In this document: one piece after another, positions 42,953-51,306 of the stretch
Position numbering within the stretch: position 1 is the stretch's first letter
Layout of the letters: every line of letters begins with the position of its first letter
Origin: Neobacillus vireti
Lineage (GTDB): Bacteria > Bacillota > Bacilli > Bacillales > Cytobacillaceae
Reading direction: 5' to 3'
Assembly: GCF_001026695.1 (NCBI RefSeq)
Contig: NZ_LDNB01000017.1
Location: forward strand, 186,206-250,205
DNA length: 64,000 bases
The notes under the pieces: generated by a model
The model's database searches: none
What the model saw: only the letters and a program-made list of their open reading frames with translations
What the model was told of the DNA's origin: nothing
Position numbers and translations under genes: made by a program

Positions 42953-45550
42953 ATGGCAGAGAAAGCAATGGCTGAAAAGCAAAGTGTACCTACGATGATT
43001 GACTGCATGGTGGTGAATGCTCTTCAAGCTTTGGAAGAGTTCCGCACCTTTGACCAAAAAATGATTGACGAGATAGTTAAGCAAATGGCTCTCGCTGGTC
43101 TTGATCAGCATATGCCCCTGGCAAAACTGGCTGTTGAGGAAACGAAAAGAGGCGTCTATGAAGATAAAATCATTAAAAACATGTTTGCCACTGAATATGT
43201 CTATCATAATATTAAATATGATAAAACGGTCGGCATCATTAACGAAAATGAGCATGAAGGGATCATCGAAATCGCTGAACCAGTTGGCGTGATAGCTGGG
43301 GTAACACCTGTTACTAACCCGACTTCGACAACGATGTTTAAAGCACTGATTTCAATAAAAACGAGAAATCCTATCGTTTTCGCATTTCATCCTTCTGCAC
43401 AAAAATGCAGCAGTGAAGCAGCGCGAGTCTTGAGGGACGCCGCAATCAAAGCTGGAGCGCCTGCGAACTGTATTCAGTGGATTGAAACGCCATCTCTTGA
43501 GGCAACGCAAGCTTTAATGAACCATTCGAATGTATCGATGATTCTTGCAACAGGCGGTGCTGGGATGGTTAAATCGGCATACAGCTCTGGAAAACCGGCC
43601 CTCGGAGTAGGCCCTGGTAACGTTCCTTGTTATATTGAAAAAACGGCCCATCTCTACCAAGCTGTCAATGACTTAATTTTATCAAAAACATTTGATAATG
43701 GCATGATATGTGCGTCCGAGCAAGCCGTTATCATTGATAAAGAAATTTACGACGCGGTTAGAAAAGAGATGATTGCAAATAGTTGTTATTTCTTAAATGA
43801 TGAAGAAAAGGAGAAAGTCGAAAAATTAGTCATTAATGAACATTCATGTGCGGTAAATCCCGATATTGTCGGAATGGCTGCCGCAAAAATTGCGGCTATG
43901 GCAGGAGTAATGGTCCCTGATGAGACAAAAATTCTTGTCGCTGAATTAAACGGCGTCGGACCAGGATACCCGTTATCAAGAGAAAAATTGAGTCCGGTGT
44001 TAGCATGCTATACGGTTAGCAGTTTAGAAGAGGGATTAACGAGAGCGGAAGAAATGTTGGAATTTGGCGGTCTAGGGCATTCAGCCGTGATTCACTCCAC
44101 GGATCAACCCGCTATCAAGCAGTTTGGTTTACGGATGAAAGCAGGGCGGATTATTGTGAATGCACCTTCCTCACAAGGAGCGATCGGCGATATATATAAT
44201 GCCTTTATGCCTTCCTTGACACTTGGCTGCGGCACGTATGGAGGAAACTCTGTTTCTACAAACGTTGGCGCCATTCATTTGATTAATATTAAAAAAGTGG
44301 CCAAAAGGAATGTCAATATGCAATGGTTTAAAGTGCCATCCAAAATATATTTTGAGAAAAATTCCACTCAGTATTTAGCTAAAATGCCGAAGATCTCTAA
44401 AGCATTCATTGTAACCGACCCAGGAATGGTTAGATTAGGCTATGTTGATCGGGTGCTTTATTATTTAAGAAAGCGTCCGGATTACGTCCATTGCGAAATT
44501 TTTTCAGAGGTGGAACCAGATCCATCCATCGATACGGTTATGAAAGGCGCAGAAATGATGGCAAGATTCCAGCCGGATGTCATCATTGCCCTGGGCGGTG
44601 GTTCTGCAATGGATGCGGCAAAAGGAATGTGGCTGTTCTATGAACATCCAGATGCCGAATTCTTTGGACTGAAACAAAAATTCCTAGATATTAGAAAACG
44701 AATTGTGAAATATCCGCGTTTAGGAGAGAGAGCACAGTTCGTGGCGATTCCGACGACCTCTGGCACAGGATCGGAAGTAACATCATTCTCTGTTATCACC
44801 GATAAGGAAGCAAATATGAAATATCCGCTCGCTGATTATGAATTGACACCAGATGTAGCGATAATTGATCCACAGTTTGTGATGACGGTGCCAAAACATA
44901 TAACTGCTGATACAGGAATGGACGTTTTAACCCATGCCATCGAAGCTTATGTGTCCTGTATGGCCAATGATTATACAGATGGCCTCGCCATGAAAGCAAT
45001 CCAGCTTATATTTGAGTATTTGCCAAGAGCCTATAAAAATGGAAGTGACGAATTAGCCCGCGAAAAAGTGCATAATGCATCAACAATTGCCGGTATGGCC
45101 TTTGCCAACGCATTCCTTGGCATCAACCATAGTCTTGCACATAAACTTGGGGCAGAATTCCATATTGCGCACGGACGGGCCAATACAATTTTGCTGCCAC
45201 ATGTGATTCGCTATAATGCAGCAAAACCAAGGAAGTATACAGCATTTCCTAAATATGACCATTTCATTGCTGACAAGCGCTATGCGGAAATTGCGAGAAT
45301 ACTTGGTCTTCCGGCTAGGACAACGGGAGAAGGAGTCGAAAGTCTTGTTCAAGCTATTATTAAGTTAGCAGGAGAGCTTGAAATTCCGATGAGCCTTGAG
45401 GCAAATCATGTCGAAAAATCTCTTTTCGAAAGCAAGATCGACTATCTCGCTGAAAAGGCATTTGAAGACCAATGTACAACCGCCAATCCTAAGCTTCCAT
45501 TGGTTGCGGAATTAGCTGATATTTATCGGCAAGCATATAAAGGGGTTTAA
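42953..45550 (+). CDS. adhE: Bifunctional acetaldehyde-CoA/alcohol dehydrogenase
   Basis: 865 aa from ATG 42953 with GGAGTG upstream. The N-terminal half is the CoA-acylating aldehyde dehydrogenase: GVIAGVTPVTNPTSTTMFKA, and the catalytic Cys253 in FDNGMICASEQAVI. The C-terminal half is an iron-dependent alcohol dehydrogenase, with ALGGGSAMDAAKGMW (NAD binding) and the metal His in NHSLAHKLGAEFHIAHGRAN. It turns acetyl-CoA to ethanol using two NADH, and forms spirosomes. The Rex box directly upstream and the terminator downstream make it a single regulated unit. Its aldehyde dehydrogenase domain could in principle replace the lost BMC enzyme, though outside any shell. Confidence 0.97.
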   Translation: MAEKAMAEKQSVPTMIDCMVVNALQALEEFRTFDQKMIDEIVKQMALAGLDQHMPLAKLAVEETKRGVYEDKIIKNMFATEYVYHNIKYDKTVGIINENEHEGIIEIAEPVGVIAGVTPVTNPTSTTMFKALISIKTRNPIVFAFHPSAQKCSSEAARVLRDAAIKAGAPANCIQWIETPSLEATQALMNHSNVSMILATGGAGMVKSAYSSGKPALGVGPGNVPCYIEKTAHLYQAVNDLILSKTFDNGMICASEQAVIIDKEIYDAVRKEMIANSCYFLNDEEKEKVEKLVINEHSCAVNPDIVGMAAAKIAAMAGVMVPDETKILVAELNGVGPGYPLSREKLSPVLACYTVSSLEEGLTRAEEMLEFGGLGHSAVIHSTDQPAIKQFGLRMKAGRIIVNAPSSQGAIGDIYNAFMPSLTLGCGTYGGNSVSTNVGAIHLINIKKVAKRNVNMQWFKVPSKIYFEKNSTQYLAKMPKISKAFIVTDPGMVRLGYVDRVLYYLRKRPDYVHCEIFSEVEPDPSIDTVMKGAEMMARFQPDVIIALGGGSAMDAAKGMWLFYEHPDAEFFGLKQKFLDIRKRIVKYPRLGERAQFVAIPTTSGTGSEVTSFSVITDKEANMKYPLADYELTPDVAIIDPQFVMTVPKHITADTGMDVLTHAIEAYVSCMANDYTDGLAMKAIQLIFEYLPRAYKNGSDELAREKVHNASTIAGMAFANAFLGINHSLAHKLGAEFHIAHGRANTILLPHVIRYNAAKPRKYTAFPKYDHFIADKRYAEIARILGLPARTTGEGVESLVQAIIKLAGELEIPMSLEANHVEKSLFESKIDYLAEKAFEDQCTTANPKLPLVAELADIYRQAYKGV

Positions 45551-45585
45551 CCTTCAAGGTCGAAATAAATTGAAAAAAGTAACAG

Positions 45586-45623
45586 GCAGTGCAGTCGTTT
45601 GGCAAAATGCACTGCTTTTTTTT
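45586..45623 (+). terminator. Terminator of adhE
   Basis: GCAGTGCA (45586-45593) pairs with TGCACTGC (45608-45615), followed by eight T. Confidence 0.85.
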
Positions 45624-45656
45624 GCATTTTCAGCAGTTACGTTGGCAAACAAATAC

Positions 45657-45670
45657 GGAAAGCGCTTTCA
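45657..45670. promoter_or_regulatory. cre (CcpA) site upstream of the FNT channel gene
   Basis: GGAAAGCGCTTTCA contains the perfect palindrome GAAAGCGCTTTC and fits the cre consensus except at one outer base. It lies 108 bp before the ATG at 45778, so catabolite repression or activation of this gene by CcpA is expected. Confidence 0.7.
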
Positions 45671-45777
45671 AATAGTTAAAGAAAAATTCACAAGTTTAAG
45701 GGGAAAATTATTATAGAATAAGAGTATGTTAGGTATTTCACAAAATGAGAGAAACTATTTTTTAAGGAGTTCACAAT

Positions 45778-46605
45778 ATGGGATACAGTAAACCAGAAAA
45801 GATTATCGAAATCACCATAGGAAATGGGGTTAAAAAAACAAATTATCCGGCAGTACAGACCATGATTTTAGGTTTCGAAGCGGGGGCATTTATAGCTTTA
45901 GGTTACTTACTATTCATCCGAGTAACAGGAACTTTATCTGGAAATTTACAAGGGTTAAGCAATCTGATAGGGGCCTCCGTATTTCCAATCGGGCTAATTC
46001 TTACCTTACTAGCTGGTGGAGAGCTTCTGACCGGGAATATGATGGCTGTTCCGCTGGCAAGGATGGCTAAACGAGTTACTTCTGGACAGGTTTTCAAAAA
46101 TTGGTTTTTAGTAACCGTCAGTAACTTTCTTGGTGCAGTGTTTGTCGCCTATTTTTTCGGACACCTGGTTGGACTTACTGAAACGGTACCTTACTTGGAA
46201 AAAACAATTAGTATCGCCGAACATAAACTTGACGCCTCTTTTCTCCAGGCGTTTATTTCGGGAATTGGCTGTAATTGGCTCGTTGCTTCCGCTGTGTGGC
46301 TTTCATATGGAGCAGACGATATGACAGGGAAAATTACAGGTATCTGGTTTCCAACTATGGCATTTGTCGCGATCGGTTTTCAACACGTTATTGCCAATAT
46401 GTTTGTCATTCCTGCAGCCATATTTTCAGGACATTTTACTTGGTTGGAGTACATTCATAATTTTATCCCTGTTTTTTTAGGAAATGCAGTTGGTGGAACC
46501 ATATTTATTGCCATGGCTTATTGGTACGCGTATAAGAAAGATGAATCTAATTACTCTAAGTCCAAGGTTATTCAGCCTGTGGTGAAAAGTAATAGGGTGA
46601 GATAG
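45778..46605 (+). CDS. Formate/nitrite transporter family channel (FocA/NirC type)
   Basis: 275 aa with six membrane helices, the FNT pentamer fold. LLAGGELLTGNMMAVPLARM and GIGCNWLVASAVWLSYGADD are family signatures, and the gating His is in GFQHVIANMFVIPAA. Such channels move formate, nitrite or other small monovalent anions. ATG 45778 has SD AAGGAG. The window also has nitrate reductase, which makes nitrite, and mixed-acid fermentation genes, which make formate, so either ion is possible. A cre site lies upstream; a palindromic terminator follows. Confidence 0.92.
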   Translation: MGYSKPEKIIEITIGNGVKKTNYPAVQTMILGFEAGAFIALGYLLFIRVTGTLSGNLQGLSNLIGASVFPIGLILTLLAGGELLTGNMMAVPLARMAKRVTSGQVFKNWFLVTVSNFLGAVFVAYFFGHLVGLTETVPYLEKTISIAEHKLDASFLQAFISGIGCNWLVASAVWLSYGADDMTGKITGIWFPTMAFVAIGFQHVIANMFVIPAAIFSGHFTWLEYIHNFIPVFLGNAVGGTIFIAMAYWYAYKKDESNYSKSKVIQPVVKSNRVR

Positions 46606-46615
46606 ATTCCCCAGA

Positions 46616-46665
46616 AAAAGGTGCCTGACCCCTAGTGATGTATCGCTGGGGGTCAGGCACCTTTT
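46616..46665. terminator. Perfect GGTGCCTGACCCC palindrome between convergent genes
   Basis: AAAAGGTGCCTGACCCC pairs fully with GGGGTCAGGCACCTTTT (to 46665); loop TAGTGATGTATCGCTG. A on one side and T on the other let it terminate both the FNT and pabB genes. Best-preserved member of the family. Confidence 0.85.
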
Positions 46666-46666
46666 A

Positions 46667-48424
46667 TTAATGATCCAATCGAACTTCGAGCCATTTCCGT
46701 ACACTATTGATAAACCAGATCTTTGTGCTTTTTTGTAGGTCTCCAATGGTTAAAATCTTCTCGTGAATTTCCCCAGTTTTAAGTAACTTTTCACGAAATG
46801 TTCCAGCTAATAAGCCGCTTATCACGGGAGGTGTCCACAATAATCCATCGATTTCTAAAACAAGATTCCCATTGGTAAACTCAGTCAACTCACCGTCTTC
46901 ATTCCAAAGAAGCACATCGAAAACATCATCAGAATTCTTAATTTGAAAGGAAGAGTAAACGTTCCGATTGGTCGTTTTATGATACAGAAAGAGGATGTTT
47001 TTATTTAGCGGTTCGTCGGCAAGCATCACCTTCAGTACACCCTCAGGTGATGTAATCGGGTTTCCTTCAATGATAATTTCCCCGTCATTTGCCAAAAGGA
47101 GCCGAACTTTTAACTTTCCAGCTTTATTTTTTCTCGTAAACTCTTGTAAAGTCTTGTTGATATCCACCAAATCGCATGGAAAACCAAAGTATTGGGCGGA
47201 ATTTTTCAAGCGATTGAGATGTTCTTCTAATAAGAAATAGGTACCGTTGTCTAGTAATAAGCTTTCCAGCAATTGAAACGTCGGTCTGTTTTCTTCGAGT
47301 AATCTTGCTTTTGCAAGTATTTCGTCATATTCACCTTCAGTAGTCGAATCCCAGGTAATCCCACCGCCAACACCATAGGTGGCTTCCCCAGAATGGTGGT
47401 CAATCAATACTGTTCTGATTGGTACATTAAAAATAGCTTCCTTATTCGGTGTAATAAAACCAACCGCCCCACAATAGACATTACGCGCTGACGTTTCTAA
47501 ATCAGCAATAATGTTCATCGTGCTGATTTTTGGAGCACCCGTAATCGAGCCGCAAGGGAATAGGGCTTTAAAAATATCTACGAGTTTCGTATTGGCTGAA
47601 ACGCTAGCTGTAATGGTCGAAGTCATTTGATGAACGGTAGGATAATGTTCAATTTCAAAAAGCTTTGGAACGGAAACCGTACCAGGTTCAGCGATCATAC
47701 CTAAGTCATTGCGCAGCAGATCAACAATCATGAGATTTTCAGCACGGTTTTTTTCAGAATGATAGAGCCAGTTGGCGTTTTCTTCATCCTCTGCAAGGGT
47801 TTTTCCTCTTTTCGTTGTCCCTTTCATCGGTCGAGTAGTAATATTGTCACCCTCTAAATGAAAAAACAGTTCAGGGGATGCGGACAAAATACTATGCTCA
47901 CCTGTGTTGATGTAGGCACAATAATCGGAAGCTTGAGCTCTCTTTAATTTCTCGAAATAAGCGATATCGTCCCCTTGGAAGTGAGCGTTCAGTCGAATCG
48001 TATAGTTTGTCTGGTAGGTATCGCCAGATTCAATCGCTTGTTTTATCGAAAGAATCGATTTATCGTATTCATCTGTACTAACAGAAGGGTTCCATTCGGT
48101 ATGTGTATACGTACCATTACTGCTGAGCGGTTGATGGAGCGGTTCCGAAAAGATTCCAAACCATAGCAGCGGCATTGAACTCTTGTCTTTGACTAGATAA
48201 GCAGAATCGAAGGCGGGTGCACTTTCGTATGATAAAAAACCAGCAGCGTAATAACCGTTATCTACCGCATCCTGGACAAGTTGAAAGCATGGCAGGACAT
48301 CCTCGATTGTATCCGCCATTATCACCTGGATTGGATATTGAAATGTAAGCGGTTTTACGTTGCCGTGCGAATCGGCAAATTCAAACGATAACAGCGGGTG
48401 TTGTTTAATATTATTTGTCTTCAT
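46667..48424 (-). CDS. pabB: Aminodeoxychorismate synthase component I fused to aminodeoxychorismate lyase
   Basis: 585 aa. Residues ~1-350 are the chorismate-binding PabB domain: TYQTNYTIRLNAHF, STRPMKGT-like TTRPMKGTTKRG, FPCGSITGAPKISTM, and YGVGGGITWDSTTEGEYDEI. The last ~220 residues are a class-IV aminotransferase domain (LLDNGTYFLLEEHLNRLKNS, ELTEFTNGNLVLEI), which as PabC removes pyruvate to give p-aminobenzoate for folate. Component II (glutaminase) is not adjacent. ATG 48424 has SD AAAGGAA. The fusion is known in several lineages and explains the large size. Confidence 0.93.
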   Translation of the reverse strand: MKTNNIKQHPLLSFEFADSHGNVKPLTFQYPIQVIMADTIEDVLPCFQLVQDAVDNGYYAAGFLSYESAPAFDSAYLVKDKSSMPLLWFGIFSEPLHQPLSSNGTYTHTEWNPSVSTDEYDKSILSIKQAIESGDTYQTNYTIRLNAHFQGDDIAYFEKLKRAQASDYCAYINTGEHSILSASPELFFHLEGDNITTRPMKGTTKRGKTLAEDEENANWLYHSEKNRAENLMIVDLLRNDLGMIAEPGTVSVPKLFEIEHYPTVHQMTSTITASVSANTKLVDIFKALFPCGSITGAPKISTMNIIADLETSARNVYCGAVGFITPNKEAIFNVPIRTVLIDHHSGEATYGVGGGITWDSTTEGEYDEILAKARLLEENRPTFQLLESLLLDNGTYFLLEEHLNRLKNSAQYFGFPCDLVDINKTLQEFTRKNKAGKLKVRLLLANDGEIIIEGNPITSPEGVLKVMLADEPLNKNILFLYHKTTNRNVYSSFQIKNSDDVFDVLLWNEDGELTEFTNGNLVLEIDGLLWTPPVISGLLAGTFREKLLKTGEIHEKILTIGDLQKSTKIWFINSVRKWLEVRLDH

Positions 48425-48652
48425 CTTTGGGTTCCTTTACTTTTTGTAAAAAATTTAATTCTTTGCCTGAAGTATTTCGAAAAACTGAAAGCCTTTAAAA
48501 AGAATTTCACCAATCAGTTTAATTACAGACCAAGATTACAATAAATTTAAAACCATTCGATGTCAATGTTTAAATGGAAAAACGTAAGTATAGGAATCCT
48601 TAGTTCAATATTATACAATGGGAATAATAGACAAAAAATAGGATGATGATCC

Positions 48653-50140
48653 ATGGATTCAACAATGAAAAAAATAATAGAGGCCAGTTATTTAACAGCC
48701 GACTCCGCGGCACACTATCGAACGATTCTTCGCTATTTTTATCACCAGCACGAAAGAATGAGAGATTTTATTGCACCGGAAGAGTTATTGGAACATATGC
48801 GTTCGATACCTGCCTTCGCGGACTTTCAAGAGGACCAGCTCCACCAGCAATTAGCGCAGCTTGTAAAATGGAATAATTTAATTGCCAGGCAGGATATGAC
48901 AAACGCAAAAACAATTGAAGAATATAAAAAGAAACGGTTCCGTTATCAATGTACACCCTACACGGTTGAGATTGAGAGAATGATTGTGCAACTAGAAAAA
49001 TTAGGAGATACGTTCCAAGGGTCGTTAGAACGCTCCCAATTTGATCGCCTTTTCCAAGCAATAACCAGCCTTCAAAATGAACTAGAGAATGACCTAAACA
49101 AATCGGCAGAAGAATATATGCGGATTTGGGAGGACGTATTTCGCTATTTTCAAACGATTCGTACCAGCACTGCTGATTATATTGCTTATATTAATAGTGA
49201 ACAAACCGATCAACGAATGCAAACAGAGGCATTTCTAGTCTATAAAAATCAGTTTACAACATATTTGCGAGATTTTATTGTATCCTTGCAAAAAACATCG
49301 CTGCAAATCCAGCATTCATTATCAGAATTAACCTTGGAACGGTTACAGCATTTTTTTCAAAAATTAATCGAGCATCGCGGGGCAATTCCCCGTCTTGAGG
49401 ATGTTTCGTCATCTACAAACGATTGGCTTACTGAATATGAGGAATATTGGTTTTCATTACGGCAGTGGTTTTTAGGGTCGGCTGTTCAGCAAAGTGAACT
49501 AGATATCCTTCAGTGGCAGACCAATGAAATGATTCGCCGGATGACAAGATACGTTCAGCGCATCGGTGAAAGGCAGCAGCATTTTCGCAGCCGAAAAAAG
49601 GACTATCTGCAATTATCAAAATGGTTTGTTGAATGCAGGGATAGTGAGGAAGCTCATAAACTTTCAGCAGTTGTATTCGGCTCGATGACGATTCAACATC
49701 TCCAGCTTGAGGAAGCGACCACTGAAAACCTTCATGTCGATACATGGGATGAGGCACCGACTGAATTAACGATAAAACCGAGAACGGTCCGCTACCGTGA
49801 AAAAACAAAACCGGGATCGTTTAACTCGAATGAACAGAAGAAAAAAGAGCAGCGAGAACTCTATTTAAAGGAAAGAGAACAAGAGAAAAAGTTAATCGAA
49901 AAATATATGACCCAAGGTAAAATTACGCTTTCAGCACTCTCGACAGTTGAACCATTCATCCGCAAGGTTTTGTTAAGCTGGATTGGGAAATCAATGGCGG
50001 CCAAAAATCGCATGGTCAAGACTGATTACGGGCTTCACGTAAAGGTAATGCTTGATTATGAGAAAACTATTACCTTACAAGCTGAGGATGGCAATTTACT
50101 AATGCCTGATGCGACATTCTTGTTTGAGGAGACTAGGTGA
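48653..50140 (+). CDS. jetA: Wadjet-type defence protein JetA (DUF2397/TIGR02677)
   Basis: 495 aa. The order LTADSAAHYRTILRYFYHQH and later FVECRDSEEAHKLSAVVFGS is recognisable for TIGR02677 proteins. In Wadjet, JetA is the kleisin-like subunit that closes the SMC ring of JetC. The sequence is helical with a Lys/Glu-rich hinge at ~405-430 (SNEQKKKEQRELYLK). ATG 48653 follows AGGATGATGATCC. The gene starts the operon; its stop overlaps the SD of jetB, and all four genes overlap or abut, so the set is co-expressed in fixed ratio. Confidence 0.85.
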   Translation: MDSTMKKIIEASYLTADSAAHYRTILRYFYHQHERMRDFIAPEELLEHMRSIPAFADFQEDQLHQQLAQLVKWNNLIARQDMTNAKTIEEYKKKRFRYQCTPYTVEIERMIVQLEKLGDTFQGSLERSQFDRLFQAITSLQNELENDLNKSAEEYMRIWEDVFRYFQTIRTSTADYIAYINSEQTDQRMQTEAFLVYKNQFTTYLRDFIVSLQKTSLQIQHSLSELTLERLQHFFQKLIEHRGAIPRLEDVSSSTNDWLTEYEEYWFSLRQWFLGSAVQQSELDILQWQTNEMIRRMTRYVQRIGERQQHFRSRKKDYLQLSKWFVECRDSEEAHKLSAVVFGSMTIQHLQLEEATTENLHVDTWDEAPTELTIKPRTVRYREKTKPGSFNSNEQKKKEQRELYLKEREQEKKLIEKYMTQGKITLSALSTVEPFIRKVLLSWIGKSMAAKNRMVKTDYGLHVKVMLDYEKTITLQAEDGNLLMPDATFLFEETR

Positions 50141-50145
50141 TGATA

Positions 50146-51306
50146 ATGGAACAAACGCAATTATTCGATGAAAAGGCAATCCAAGGAATGGACATCTTGT
50201 TTCATCATTACTGGATCTTACGTGCCGAACAACCTGAATGGTATCAGCTGATTCGTGAGCGGGAGAAGGTATTGCGCCGCTATCTTGATGAAAAGTTCGG
50301 CCTGCGGCTAATTGTTCATCAACATTTTATTAAACTGGAAAAAATTCCTGTTGAACCGGAAGGCTGGATGGGCATCCAAGATTTCCAAGAGCCAATGGAC
50401 TATGCGATTTTTTGCTGCGCACTTGCCTTTTTAGAGGGGAAAGCAGTGGATGAACAGTTTTTGCTTTCCGAACTATGTCAAGAGATTCAAGCCGATTATC
50501 CTGGAGATTTTCCGCTTGATTGGACGCTCTATACCCACCGGAAATCATTGATAAGAGCTGTAAAAGTTTTGATGGAATTTCAGCTCATACGAACCATTGA
50601 TGGGGATATCGGCCGCTTCGATCAAAATGAAGAGCAGGAAGTTTTATATGAAGCTAGCACCTATAGTCGATATTTCATGAGAACATATCCAGATGATTTT
50701 TCGAGCTATCAGCACTGGAGCGAGTTACTAAAAGAAGATTGGAAATTGAACCAAGAGGATGAACGTAGGAAGCGGGTGTACCGCAAGCTGTTCTTTTCAC
50801 CTGGTTTGCATCGGCTAGATCAACAGGATCCTGATTTTCTCTATATCCGGAACTATCGTAACCGCTTAGCAGAAGATATTGAAAAGCACAGTGAGTATAA
50901 ACTCCATGTCTATAAAAATACGGCATTTTTATCGATTGCGGAGCCAAGGCAATATCAACAGGTTTTTCCTAATTCCAAGGCATCCACTGACATTATCCTT
51001 CAGTTGTCAAAGTACATTCATGGGGAGCCTGAGCGCTTCAAAGCAAACGAAAATGGTGAAATACTGATGACGGAAGGTGAGTTTGAACAAGTTGTGGATG
51101 ATTTACGGCAGCAATTTGGAACAGGCTGGGCAAAGTATTTTCGCGATATGAGTACAAAAGGAATTCGAACGGAACTGCTTCGTGCCATGAAGGATTGGAT
51201 GATGGCGGAAGTGGATTCAGAAACTTCTCTTATTCGGATTAAGTCATTAACAGGGGTCATGACGGGGGAATATCCGAGTGATTTTCAAACAGGAGGAACA
51301 GAATGA
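50146..51306 (+). CDS. jetB: Wadjet-type defence protein JetB (DUF2398/TIGR02678)
   Basis: 386 aa from ATG 50146, which has the near-perfect SD AGGTGATG; ATG 50140 and GTG 50137 are in frame. Features of DUF2398 are FCCALAFLEGKAVDEQFLL, LIRAVKVLMEFQLIRTIDG (a winged-helix region), EVLYEASTYSRYFMRTYPDD and FSPGLHRLDQQDPDFLYIR. The kite-like JetB binds JetA and helps load the complex. It overlaps jetC by four bases. The family has no enzymatic motif. Confidence 0.85.
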   Translation: MEQTQLFDEKAIQGMDILFHHYWILRAEQPEWYQLIREREKVLRRYLDEKFGLRLIVHQHFIKLEKIPVEPEGWMGIQDFQEPMDYAIFCCALAFLEGKAVDEQFLLSELCQEIQADYPGDFPLDWTLYTHRKSLIRAVKVLMEFQLIRTIDGDIGRFDQNEEQEVLYEASTYSRYFMRTYPDDFSSYQHWSELLKEDWKLNQEDERRKRVYRKLFFSPGLHRLDQQDPDFLYIRNYRNRLAEDIEKHSEYKLHVYKNTAFLSIAEPRQYQQVFPNSKASTDIILQLSKYIHGEPERFKANENGEILMTEGEFEQVVDDLRQQFGTGWAKYFRDMSTKGIRTELLRAMKDWMMAEVDSETSLIRIKSLTGVMTGEYPSDFQTGGTE

